Below are positions 20,401-29,033 of a DNA stretch of 64,000 nt, one piece after another (within the stretch, counting starts at the first letter, position 1; each line of letters starts with the position of its first letter). The DNA is taken from positions 62,001 through 126,000 of the forward strand of contig WSYJ01000183.1 in NCBI GenBank assembly GCA_020186115.1. Reading direction: 5' to 3'. The notes under the pieces were generated by a model that did not search any database, had not been told where the DNA came from, and saw only the letters and a list, made by a program, of their open reading frames with translations. Made by a program: the position numbers and the translations under genes. Source of the stretch: Histomonas meleagridis. Taxonomy: Eukaryota > Parabasalia > Tritrichomonadida > Dientamoebidae.

Positions 20401-23120
20401 ATTTCTGTAACATTATTCCAAGATGTCATCATAAGTGCTGTATCAAATAATTTAAATAATTTTCAAATATTATTTTGTAATATTGTATTAGCAAAATAAA
20501 CATTAAATAAAACGAATGAGTATTTTTTGCATTAATATCAATTCCTTCTTGTTCAAGAAGCAAACTAACGATTTCTGTATGACCATTTTCAGAAGCAAAC
20601 ATAAGTGCTGTCCAAAATAATATAAATAATTTCCAAATATTATTTTGAAATATCAAATTATTAAAATAATTTCTATATAAAACATATAAATATCTTTAGC
20701 ATTAATATCAATTCCTTCTTGTTCTAGAAGTAATTTAACTGTTTCTGTATAACCTTTTTCAGATGCCCAAATAAGTGCTGTCCAAAATAATATAAATAAT
20801 TACCAAATATTATTTTGAAATATCAAATTATTAAAATAAATATCTTTATCATTAATATCAATTCCTTCTTGTTCAAGAAGTAATTTAACTATTTCTGTAT
20901 GACCATTTGAAGATGCTAAAATAAGTGCTGTTTCAAATAATTTAAATAATTTCCCAATATTATTTTCAAATATAAAATTATTAATATAAATTTTATTTTT
21001 AGCATTAATATCAATTCCTTCTTGTTCTAGAAGTAATTTAACTATTTCTGTATAACCATTTTTAGACGCATACATAAGTGCTGTCCAAAATAATATAAAT
21101 AATTTCCAAATATTATTTTGAAATATCAAATTATTAAAATAATTTCTATATAAAACATATAAATATCTTTAATGTTAATATCAATTCCTTCTTGTTCAAG
21201 AAGCAATTTAACTATTTCTGTATGATCTTTTTCAGATGCCAAAATAAGTGCTGTTCTAAATAATTTAAATAATTTTCAAATATTATTTTGATATCGAAAA
21301 TTTGCACAGAAAACATCATAAAAAACAAAAAAATATTTTTAGCATTAATATCAATTCCTTCTTGTTCAAGAAGTAAACTAACGATTTCTGTATGACCATT
21401 ATAAGATGCTAATATAAGTACTGTCCAAAATAATTTAAATAATTTCCAAATATTATTTTGAAATATTCCAAAATTATTAAAATAAATATCAAATAAAACA
21501 AATAAAAATCTTTAGCATTAATATCAATTCCTTTTTGCTCAAGAAGTAATTTAACGATTTCTGTATGACCTTTTTCAGATGCCCAAATAAGTGCTGTCCA
21601 AAATAATGTAAATGATTTCCAAATATTATTTTGAAATATCAAATTATTAAAATAAATATCTTTAATATTAATTCCTTCTTGTTTAAGAAGCAATTTTGCT
21701 ATTTCTGTGTTATCATTTTTAGATGCATAAATAAGAGCTGTGTTAAACAATTTAAAGAATTTCCAAATATTATTTTGATATCGAAAATTTGCACAGAAAA
21801 CATCATAAAAAACAAAAAAAATATCTATTGCATTAATATCAATGTATTTTATTTCAAGAATTATTTTAAATATTTCAATAATTCCTTTTTCATAGCCATA
21901 ATCAAGTTCAACACTAAATAAATTGAATAATTTTCAAATATTTTTTTTGAATCCAAAAATACGAATATAAAAATTAAATGAAATAAATAATTTTTCTTAT
22001 TTTTATTATTATTGTTTTTGTAATCTAAAATCATTTTAATTATATCCGTGTGATTATTTTCATATGCATATATAAGTGCAGTCCAAAATAATTTAGATAT
22101 GTTCCAAAAATAAAGTTAAAATATCAAAATATTAAAACAAAATTTGTATAAAAGAAATTTATTGATTTATAATTTATATCAATTCCTTTGTGTTCAAGAA
22201 GTAATTTAGCTATTTCAGTATAACCATTGATAGATGCTATAATAAATGATGTAAAAAATATTTTGATTAAACACCAAAAATGCATTTTAATTATTAAAAT
22301 TATCAAATAAACCTTAAACAAAACAATATAATATCATGTGGATTAATATCTATTCTTTTATGTTGAAGAAGTATTTTAACAATTTCAATATCATTTTTTT
22401 GAACTGCAAGTATTAATGAAGTATAAAACAATAGAAAAATTCACCAAACATTAATAAAATATTTTAAACAACTTAAATAAAAATTAAATTCTACAAATAA
22501 AAATTTGCAGCATTAATGTTAATTCTCTTAAGGTTATAAAGTAATTTAACAATCTTAATATATCTTCTTTTTACAGCATCCATAAGTGCTGTCCAAAATA
22601 AGATGAATAAGCTCCAAATTCTAAAAACAATTACCAAATATTTAAAATCAATATTAAATTTGATAAACAAAGATTCACAGCATTAACATTAATTCTTTTT
22701 TGTTGAAGAAGCAATTTAACAATTTTAATGTGATTATTTTTTACTGCTTTTAAAAATGCTGTGTAAAATTTGTTGAACAAATTCCAAATATATATTTAAA
22801 AATTTAAATGATAAAAACAATTTTTCTTCTTATTAAAAAAATATTTTTAGCGTTTATTTTTATTCTTTTTTGTTCAAGAAGTAATTTAACTATATCAAAA
22901 TAACCTTTGCTACTTGCTACAATTAATGGTATATAAAATCATTAAAACAAATTTTATTTCATGATTAGAAACACCAATTAATTAAAACATATTTTAATAA
23001 ATATTATAAAACATATTTAATATTTACATCAATTTCTCCTTTTTCAAGAAGTAATTTAACAATTTCAATATTTCCTGATCTTATTGCTGATATTAAAATT
23101 CTTTTAGGGATTTCATTGTA
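17465..23120 (-). repeat. Ankyrin-unit tandem array A (29 units with spacers)
   Basis: Period about 160-190 bases: a conserved coding half of about 90 bases plus an AT-rich spacer half. Units 20190-21600 are the most alike, with repeated identical blocks (for example 20303-20395 against 20473-20565, and 21281-21335 against 21768-21823), which shows recent duplication or conversion within the array. Edge units (17470-20100 and 21830-23110) are more diverged. Spacer 3' ends share the word ATTTGGAAATTATTTAAATT just before the TAL codons of the next unit. Confidence 0.85.
17666..18575. mobile_element. Insertion splitting an ankyrin unit; mariner-like end at 17683
   Basis: The ankyrin unit stops abruptly near 17665 and resumes near 18577 in the middle of LLLEQ, so about 0.9 kb of foreign DNA separates the halves. 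Near its left edge, after a TA at 17681-17682, is GGGTGTTCAAAAAGTCAT followed by AACCCCTCC, which looks like the terminal inverted repeat of a Tc1/mariner-type element. I did not find the matching inverted end or a transposase. If an element is present it is a short non-autonomous or decayed copy. Confidence 0.3.
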
Positions 23121-23203
23121 GGAAATGAAATGTTTAAAAAGAAATATATTTCCATTTTCTACTGTTTCAATAATTAATTTCTCAACATTTAATTTTTTTG
23201 TTT

Positions 23204-24178
23204 CTAAAAAAGATAAAATTTCATAATTTTCATAAGTTTAATACATTTCTTTCCTAATTCAGTTAAATCTTCATCTTTATTATAAATACTTTCAAATAAA
23301 TAATAAAATATTTCATTCCGATGAAATTCGATTGCTATTTCTATTGATCCATCAAAGTTCGAATGACGCTGTTCACAATAAAGAACAATTTCAACATTTC
23401 CACCTGCTACAGCATATCTTCCTGTATTTGTTAAATCGACATTATTTAAAATCAAATATTTAAAACATTTAATTGATCCAAAAAATGCTGCATAATCAAC
23501 AAGTGATACATCTTCTTCATTAATGAATGAATATCTTTCATATAATGATGGTTCTATGATTTGTTCAAAATCAAAGTTTGGTTCTGATGAAATTTCATGA
23601 AGTTTTTCTACATCATCGTTTCGTATTGCTTTAATAGTATCTGAAGGATTCGATCCTTCATGAATAAGTTGCTTATGAAGCTTCCAATCATCTTTTCTTA
23701 GCTCTTCGATATCATCAAAAAATTGTTTATGAAATGGAATATCATTTGTTGAATCTTTTAATGCATTAATTTCTTCATCTGTTTTATAATGAATGAAATA
23801 TAATGTCTTAATATTCCTTATAACTTTAGGATTTACCATTTTTTGTTCAATCATATATCCTAAAAGATAATTAGATTCTTGTGTATTTAAATGTATAAGT
23901 AAATTTGTAAAAATAGTAATTATTTTGGAATATTTTGTTGATAATGTTTTCAGAAATTGAATATAAATATTGAGATTTTTATGATATAAAATAAAAGAAG
24001 AGTATATTAATCTACTTAAAATCAACATCGAAGAATAAGGGTAATCAGAATCAAATAATTTTTGGATTAAATCAATTGATTCAGAAATATTGCGTTCTTT
24101 TAGATTAAATATTGTATTTCGCATAATTTTTAGATATTGGATGTATTTTGTTTCCTTTGTTCCTGTTGATTCTTTCAT
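23204..24178 (-). CDS. DUF3447 head of ankyrin locus A (open part, 324 codons)
   Basis: Open frame from the ATG at 24178 to a stop created by the shift at about 23226-23230. Mostly helical: NTIFNLKERNISESIDLIQK, ESNYLLGYMIEQKMVNPKVI, DDWKLHKQLIHEGSNPSD, then the DUF3447 core around residues 205-285. It aligns along its length with the protein at 34619-35905. An out-of-frame ATG frame upstream (24105-24305; MNRDELLYECYRSLKTKKF) overlaps its 5' end and could be the original N-terminus, displaced by a second frameshift. DUF3447 is found in front of ankyrin repeats in trichomonads and has no known function. Confidence 0.65.
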   Translation of the reverse strand: MKESTGTKETKYIQYLKIMRNTIFNLKERNISESIDLIQKLFDSDYPYSSMLILSRLIYSSFILYHKNLNIYIQFLKTLSTKYSKIITIFTNLLIHLNTQESNYLLGYMIEQKMVNPKVIRNIKTLYFIHYKTDEEINALKDSTNDIPFHKQFFDDIEELRKDDWKLHKQLIHEGSNPSDTIKAIRNDDVEKLHEISSEPNFDFEQIIEPSLYERYSFINEEDVSLVDYAAFFGSIKCFKYLILNNVDLTNTGRYAVAGGNVEIVLYCEQRHSNFDGSIEIAIEFHRNEIFYYLFESIYNKDEDLTELGKKCIKLMKIMKFYLF

Positions 24179-24305
24179 TCCTTTTTAATTGGGAATTTGA
24201 TTCGAATTTGTTGTTGTTGGATAAAAAAGTGCAAATATTTTGAATACAAAATTTCTTAGTTTTCAGAGAACGATAGCATTCGTATAGGAGCTCATCTCTG
24301 TTCAT

Positions 24306-25079
24306 TGTTTTCCATCAAAATCGTGAATGATTTTTTACTAAGAAGGCATCAGTAGTGCACAGCTAATGTTAGTTCATTTTTTAATATGAATTGTTTCAAG
24401 TGATTAATCATTTCATTGTTCAAGTTAATTATATCTTTTATGCAAATATGAAGCGTTTAGAGCGCCTTGGGATAATTCCAACTTCTTGTAAAAAAATAAT
24501 ATTGAGAAATTAAATGTGGATTTACAATATGTATTTAAATTAGAATAAAAATATGTTTGTTTCTCTTTTGAGTTCCAATAATATTTATTAATTATGTGTT
24601 GATAGTATATCTACTTAAATTTCATGAATCGATCTAATTCTAATTAAAATTTATATCAAATGGGAACAATTACAGAAAAAAGCTTTCATGTGTATTCAAG
24701 ATGTCAATAACATGATGCTCAAAACAACAGTTTCCGATAAGAATTTAAAAATTAAATCTTTAATCGATGGATATAACAATAGACATTTTTTTGTTCTTGA
24801 ATATAATGGTCTTAAAAATGATATTATTAAAAATCGATTATTCTCAAAATCAATCTTGTTTTCGACTTTTCAAATGGTGTAGTTACTTGTACATATTTTT
24901 GAAAATGGTACCCATGTTCTTCAATCTAAGTTTACCTGATGATCGACGGAAAATAGCAGCACATAATTTAAGTATGTTTCATCCTATTTTAAATTTGGAA
25001 AATATCAAGTTCTTCTTAAAATGGCGAAATCAAAAACATGATAAGTTTTTCTAGAAGTAAGTATTTTATGCATAAAACA
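24306..25079. other. Divergent region with unassigned open stretches
   Basis: Separates locus A (minus) from the decayed plus-strand locus. Two overlapping plus frames (24688-24882 and 24767-25054) are open. The second contains FFNLSLPDDRRKIAAHNLSM and LNLENIKFFLKWRNQK, which look like a gene remnant that I cannot place. Confidence 0.4.
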
Positions 25080-26267
25080 TGTTGATATTGATTATTCTGA
25101 TAGCAATCATTTGGATAATTATAGGGAACTTCCAAAGAATGATTGGGAACTTCATCAGAAATTAATTGAATAAGGACATAGACCAAATGAAATTGCAAAA
25201 ATAATTCGAAATGATGAAATACATAAACCTCAAGAAATATCATCACAAACAAATTTTAATTTTAATCAAATAATTCCAAAATCACTTTATGAAAGATGTT
25301 CATTTATTAACAATTGGAATGTTACATTAATTGATTATGCAGCATTTTTTGGATCAATTAAATGTTTTAAATATTTATTAATGAATAATGCAAAAGTCAA
25401 AAACGCAGGTAGATATGCAGTTGTAGGTGGAAATTTAGAGATAATTCATTTATGTGAACAAAATCATTCATCATTTGATAAAGCATATGAAGCAGATATT
25501 GAATTGCATCAAAATGATATCAAATATATATATGAAAATAAATTAGAAAAAAAGCAATCAATTCCGAAAATGTCTAAAGATAATTCAAATGATTTGATAA
25601 GTTTTTGTATTAAAAAAGATAATTATGAAATTTTAGCTTTTTTTGAAGAAAAAGGAATTAATGTTAATGCTGATGATATAAACCAATCAGCAAGAAATGG
25701 AAATTTATAAATTCATAAAAAATATTTTGCCATTTGCTTCAAAATCAGGAAATATTGAACATGTGAAATATATTTTAGAGCAAAAAGGAATTGATGTTAA
25801 TGCAAAAACTATTCATTTGAATAATTTAATATATGTTTTAATAATTTGAAATATGTTTTAATAATTTGAAACAGCACTTCATATAGCAGTTAAAAATAAT
25901 AATATAGAAATAGTAAAATTACTTTTAGATAAAGAAGGAATTGATATTAATGCAGAAACTATTCATTTGAATTTATAAAGTTCATTTTATTAAATTGGAA
26001 TTCATTTTAATGATTTTTTATTTATATTAATGATTTGGAGTTAATTTTAATAATTTTATAAACGTTTTTACAATTTTATATTTATTTTAACAATATTATA
26101 CGGCAATTGAAATTGCACAACAAAAAGGATATGTTAGAATAGAAAATTTACTTCGTGAGAAAGGTGCAAAAGAAATTTCTAATTCAAAATCTTTTTCTAT
26201 GAATACCACTTCATGGGTTTTGACAACTTATGAAAATGAAACGTATTTTACAGATTATCAAAAATAA
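25080..26267 (+). pseudogene. Decayed DUF3447-ankyrin gene (plus strand)
   Basis: Homology to the heads of loci A and B begins at about 25110 (RELPKNDWELHQKLIE), is cut by an in-frame TAA at 25171-25173 where the paralogues have Glu, and continues through SLYERCSFINNWNVTLID and the DUF3447 core (YAAFFGSIKCFKYLLMNN). The frame is lost near 25708. Ankyrin units follow: SGNIEHVKYILEQKGIDVNA, then TALHIAVKNNNIEIVKLLL, and a last AIEIAQQKGYVRIENLLREK with a C-terminal tail (FSMNTTSWVLTTYENETYF) ending at a TAA. The units are separated by AT-rich spacers with stops, as in the minus-strand arrays. The last spacer is longer (about 140 bases) and one contains a tandem 20-bp duplication (about 25828-25869). 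Only the 3' part of the head is present. Confidence 0.7.
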
Positions 26268-26645
26268 TTCGAATTTCAAGTGCTTAAAGAAGAAAATAAA
26301 AAGGAAAATATCAAAACAACAGCTGAGATTAGCACTCAAACTTATGAGAATTTTCAAGGTAAGAAAATATATCCTCACATTTTACTATTGAATAAGTGAT
26401 AAACTAATCCAGTTCTTTAAATAATCAAATCAAAATAAATATGAATGCTTCAAAGCAAATCGCAAAGCGGCTATTTATCCCGATAAAAAATCACAGTTGA
26501 TGTTCTAAATCCGAGTAGTTCCGACTCGTAATGTTTTAGTACTAAATTGTAGATAATAAAAAATTTGAGATACATTGTTCAAACATGTATACATATGTAA
26601 TATTGCGTATGTTGTTTTTGTCTGTAGCCTGGTACGAAATTATTT
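26268..26645. other. Intergenic, about 378 bp
   Basis: The frame of the preceding pseudogene stays open past its TAA for another 43 codons (to about 26399; FEFQVLKEENKKEN...). The rest is unassigned. A short perfect hairpin CGAGT-N7-ACTCG lies near 26511-26529. Confidence 0.4.
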
Positions 26646-26826
26646 TCACCTATAATTTGTATTCATTTTTTCATTCATATCATTTGATATATATCTATTT
26701 CTAACTATTGGCGGTAACGTTTTAATGTTGTCCTTTTTAGTAAGAGCTGTTTTACCTTCTTTATCTTTAACATTAACATCAATTCCTTTTTGTTCAAATA
26801 ATAATTTAGTGATATTGTTCTTATCT
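26646..26826 (-). pseudogene. C-terminal tail of another ankyrin gene, without spacer
   Basis: Minus-strand open stretch reading KDKNNITKLLFEQKGIDVNV, then KDKEGKTALTKKDN and NIKTLPPIVRNRY, ending at a TGA (26646-26648). It is the same ankyrin family, but the junction between units is a normal four-residue loop (KEGK) instead of a 60-85-base spacer. No head or upstream unit remains. Confidence 0.6.
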
Positions 26827-26904
26827 TTTTGTATAAGATGTTAATATAACTATTTACAGTGTTAAAACTTAAGTGATTGAATAAAGATTATTTTGTAAGG
26901 TTAT

Positions 26905-28351
26905 TTAAATATTTACAATATTATCTTCCTTGAAATCTTCTGCAAATGGATCTTCTTCAATATTTTTGATCTTTGTAACTGAAAATGTATCAATATCTTT
27001 GTTTTCATTTGTTTCAAAGCTAATAATACGTTCGCTTTTATTTTGGTTACAAGAACGAACAAGAAAAAGTATAACAAATAATATAATTAAAATGATAGCA
27101 ATTAAAACACAGACAATTATAATGATAAGTGTTTTATCAAATTTATCTTCGTAAATTTGCTCATTTTGTTTAAGGATGGTATAGAAATCTGAATAAAGAT
27201 TAAAATATGCTGAATATTGAACAATTGTATAATTATAATATATGTATTCTGTGATAAAATATGTTAATGATGAGGAAAGCATTGACATAATATATGTATT
27301 CGAAATAAATGTATAATTAACAATCGTTTCGATATATGATAAAATGTATGTTAATGTTAATGAATATGACATTGTATAAAATTCATGAGAATTTCCATTA
27401 TTAAATGCATTACATCGCATAAATGTATTTGATTTAGTAAATGGATTTGATTTAGTATATGTATTTGATTTAGTAAATGGATTTGATTTAGTATATGGAT
27501 TTGATTTAGTAAATGTATTTGATTTAGTATATGGATTTGATTTAGTAAATGTATTTGATTTAGTATATGTATTTGATTTAGTATATGTATTTGATTTAGT
27601 AAATGTATTTGATTTAGTAAATGTATTTGATTTAGTATATGTATTTGATTTAGTATATGTATTTGATTTAGTAAATGGATTTGATTTAGTAAATGGATTT
27701 GATTTAGTATATGTATTTGATTTAGTAAATGTATTTGATTTAGTATATGTATTTGATTTAGTATATGGATTTGATTTAGTATATGTATTTGATTTAGTAT
27801 ATGGATTTGATTTAGTAAATGTATTTGATTTAGTAAATGGATTTGATTTAGTAAATGGATTTGATTTAGTAAATGGATTTGATTTAGTAAATGTTTGTGT
27901 TTGTGGAAGACATTCATCAATTATTCCTTTAAATATATTTAATTTCCCAAATGTTGTTCCTTGATATGATTCTAATACCATAATTTCAATGTCAATTGAA
28001 TCAAAAGCTTCATCAATTTCAGGTTCGGTTTCACCATAAAAATAAAAGCACTTCAGTTGGGTACAACTACTAAATGCATTAGCTTTTATCGATTGTACAT
28101 TTTTCCCGACATATACAGTTGTTAACTTAGAACATTCAAAAAATAAACTTGAAGGAATTAACTGCGTTTAATTAGAAATTGTGAATGTTTTCAAATGCAT
28201 ATGATGGAATTTCTGTAACACCACTTTCAATTATAACATGTTTGGCTACATCTTTATATGTTTCAGCAAAATCATTTGTATTGGTGATTGTGAGTGTATC
28301 GCCTGAAAAACCTTCAAAAGAATTTGTAAAAAACAAGAAAAATATTATTAG
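26905..28351 (-). pseudogene. BspA-like leucine-rich surface protein, broken
   Basis: The C-terminal frame (to 26905) is open upstream to about 28166: one or two TpLRR repeats (QLIPSSLFFECSKLTTVYVG, then NVQSIKANAFSSCTQLKCFY), the family's end piece (YGETEPEIDEAF, ESYQGTTFGKL), a hexapeptide array TKSNPF/TKSNTY of about 26 copies (27421-27893), a transmembrane helix (KTLIIIIVCVLIAIILIILF) and a cytoplasmic tail (EEDPFAEDFKEDNIVNI). The N-terminus lies in another frame at 28172-28351: hydrophobic FLLIIFFLFFTNSFEGF, then TLTITNTNDFAETYKDVAK as in the intact paralogue at 37197. A one-base shift and a TAA near 28160-28175 separate them, and most LRRs are missing. BspA-like proteins are trichomonad surface proteins thought to bind host or matrix ligands. 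Confidence 0.75.
27421..27893 (-). repeat. 18-bp tandem repeat coding TKSN(P/T)(F/Y)
   Basis: About 26 copies of an 18-base unit (plus strand GTAAATGGATTTGATTTA and close variants). Variation is almost limited to the two codons giving P/T and F/Y. Codes the Thr/Ser-rich stalk of the BspA-like pseudogene. Confidence 0.9.
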
Positions 28352-28771
28352 AAGAAATTTGTTGTGGATAACATATGAATTCAAAGGAGGCTTATTAAAT
28401 AATTTTATAATAGCAAAAAACAAGAAAAAAGTTTTCGAAAGATCAATAAATTTATGAAATATATATTTGCTGAAAACATTTGCTTCCCTGCAAAAATATA
28501 AAGGTTGCTCGAAACCTCTTAAAAAATATGTTGTTTTGTCATAAATAAACTGCATTTTCTTCTGATGCAAAGAATTTGATTGAAAAATTGTAGGAAACAA
28601 GAATACGTTCAACATGTAATCTCTGTACAAGGAAAATGGTATTGTGAAATTCCTACTATTAAAATTAATTTGATAAATTAGATTTGTATTTAACAGAGAT
28701 TTTTGATTCAAACCGAAGGCATTACATAACAAAGCTTCAAACAACGTAATGATAAAATTATAACGAATCAT
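28172..28771 (-). CDS. Open frame containing the displaced BspA N-terminus (doubtful as a gene)
   Basis: 199 codons from the ATG at 28771, which is overlapped by a perfect initiator (TCATTATG). The last 60 residues are the BspA-like signal segment and first strand (LTITNTNDFAETYKDVAKHV, then IIESGVTEIPSYAFENI). The first 135 residues (IRYNFIITLFEALLCNAFG...) have no relatives that I recognise and are hydrophobic and irregular. The BspA start codon itself seems to be missing: the position where the paralogue has Met is an Ile-His. It may be a chance fusion frame over a dead gene. Confidence 0.35.
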   Translation of the reverse strand: MIRYNFIITLFEALLCNAFGLNQKSLLNTNLIYQINFNSRNFTIPFSLYRDYMLNVFLFPTIFQSNSLHQKKMQFIYDKTTYFLRGFEQPLYFCREANVFSKYIFHKFIDLSKTFFLFFAIIKLFNKPPLNSYVIHNKFLLIIFFLFFTNSFEGFSGDTLTITNTNDFAETYKDVAKHVIIESGVTEIPSYAFENIHNF

Positions 28772-29033
28772 AATGACAAGGAAAAATTGTGAATATTAGG
28801 TGGAGCCAATTGAACGATACATCATAAAATTCAGAAAATCGTCGTTATAAAAAGACGATAAGTATTCAATCTGTGACAATCGTTTTCTTGGCAGTGAAAA
28901 GCCAAAACAATTTGTTCGATTGAAAAGTGTCAAATATTCTTCGAACGGACTCTGTTAAAATTTTTATTTTCTGTTTAAATAATAATTTGAAGCGCTTCAA
29001 ATGATTTACAATTAATCAAAAACAAATATTTAT

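Larger units (their letters stand above)
17465..24178 (-). pseudogene. DUF3447-ankyrin locus A: head domain plus 29 spaced ankyrin units
   Basis: The locus reads leftward. The head (ATG at 24178, down to about 23110) carries the DUF3447-type segment EPSLYERYSFINEEDVSLVD followed by YAAFFGSIKCFKYLIL. It is broken by a one-base shift in an A-run at about 23226-23230; after the shift it continues NYEILSFLETKKLNVEKLII exactly as its paralogues do. Then follow 29 ankyrin units of about 30 codons (consensus TALMYASxNGHTEIVKLL then LEQEGIDINAKD) at roughly 165-base spacing, ending in a stop at 17465-17467. Every unit I read is free of stops and shifts; the second from the end is split by an insertion. 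The units are separated by AT-rich spacers of about 60-85 bases, most of which change frame or contain stops. Ankyrin proteins bind partner proteins. Whether this locus makes one protein by splicing or is a decayed array is open. Confidence 0.7.

Noticed and set aside
19333-22321. Several short separate genes with two or three ankyrin units each
   Set aside because: They are pieces of one array cut at spacers. None has its own credible promoter or head.
17465-23120. Canonical GT-AG introns in the ankyrin spacers
   Set aside because: Some spacers contain GTTTTAT near the 5' side and ACAG at the 3' side, but joining these does not keep frame consistently and 60-base spacers lack the GT. I keep only the weaker claim that spacers behave as non-coding.
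26511-26529. Possible tRNA anticodon arm (CGAGT, 7-base loop, ACTCG)
   Set aside because: No acceptor, D or T arms around it.
27357-27920. 187-codon frame made of LNQIH repeats
   Set aside because: Shadow of the TKSN repeat in another frame.
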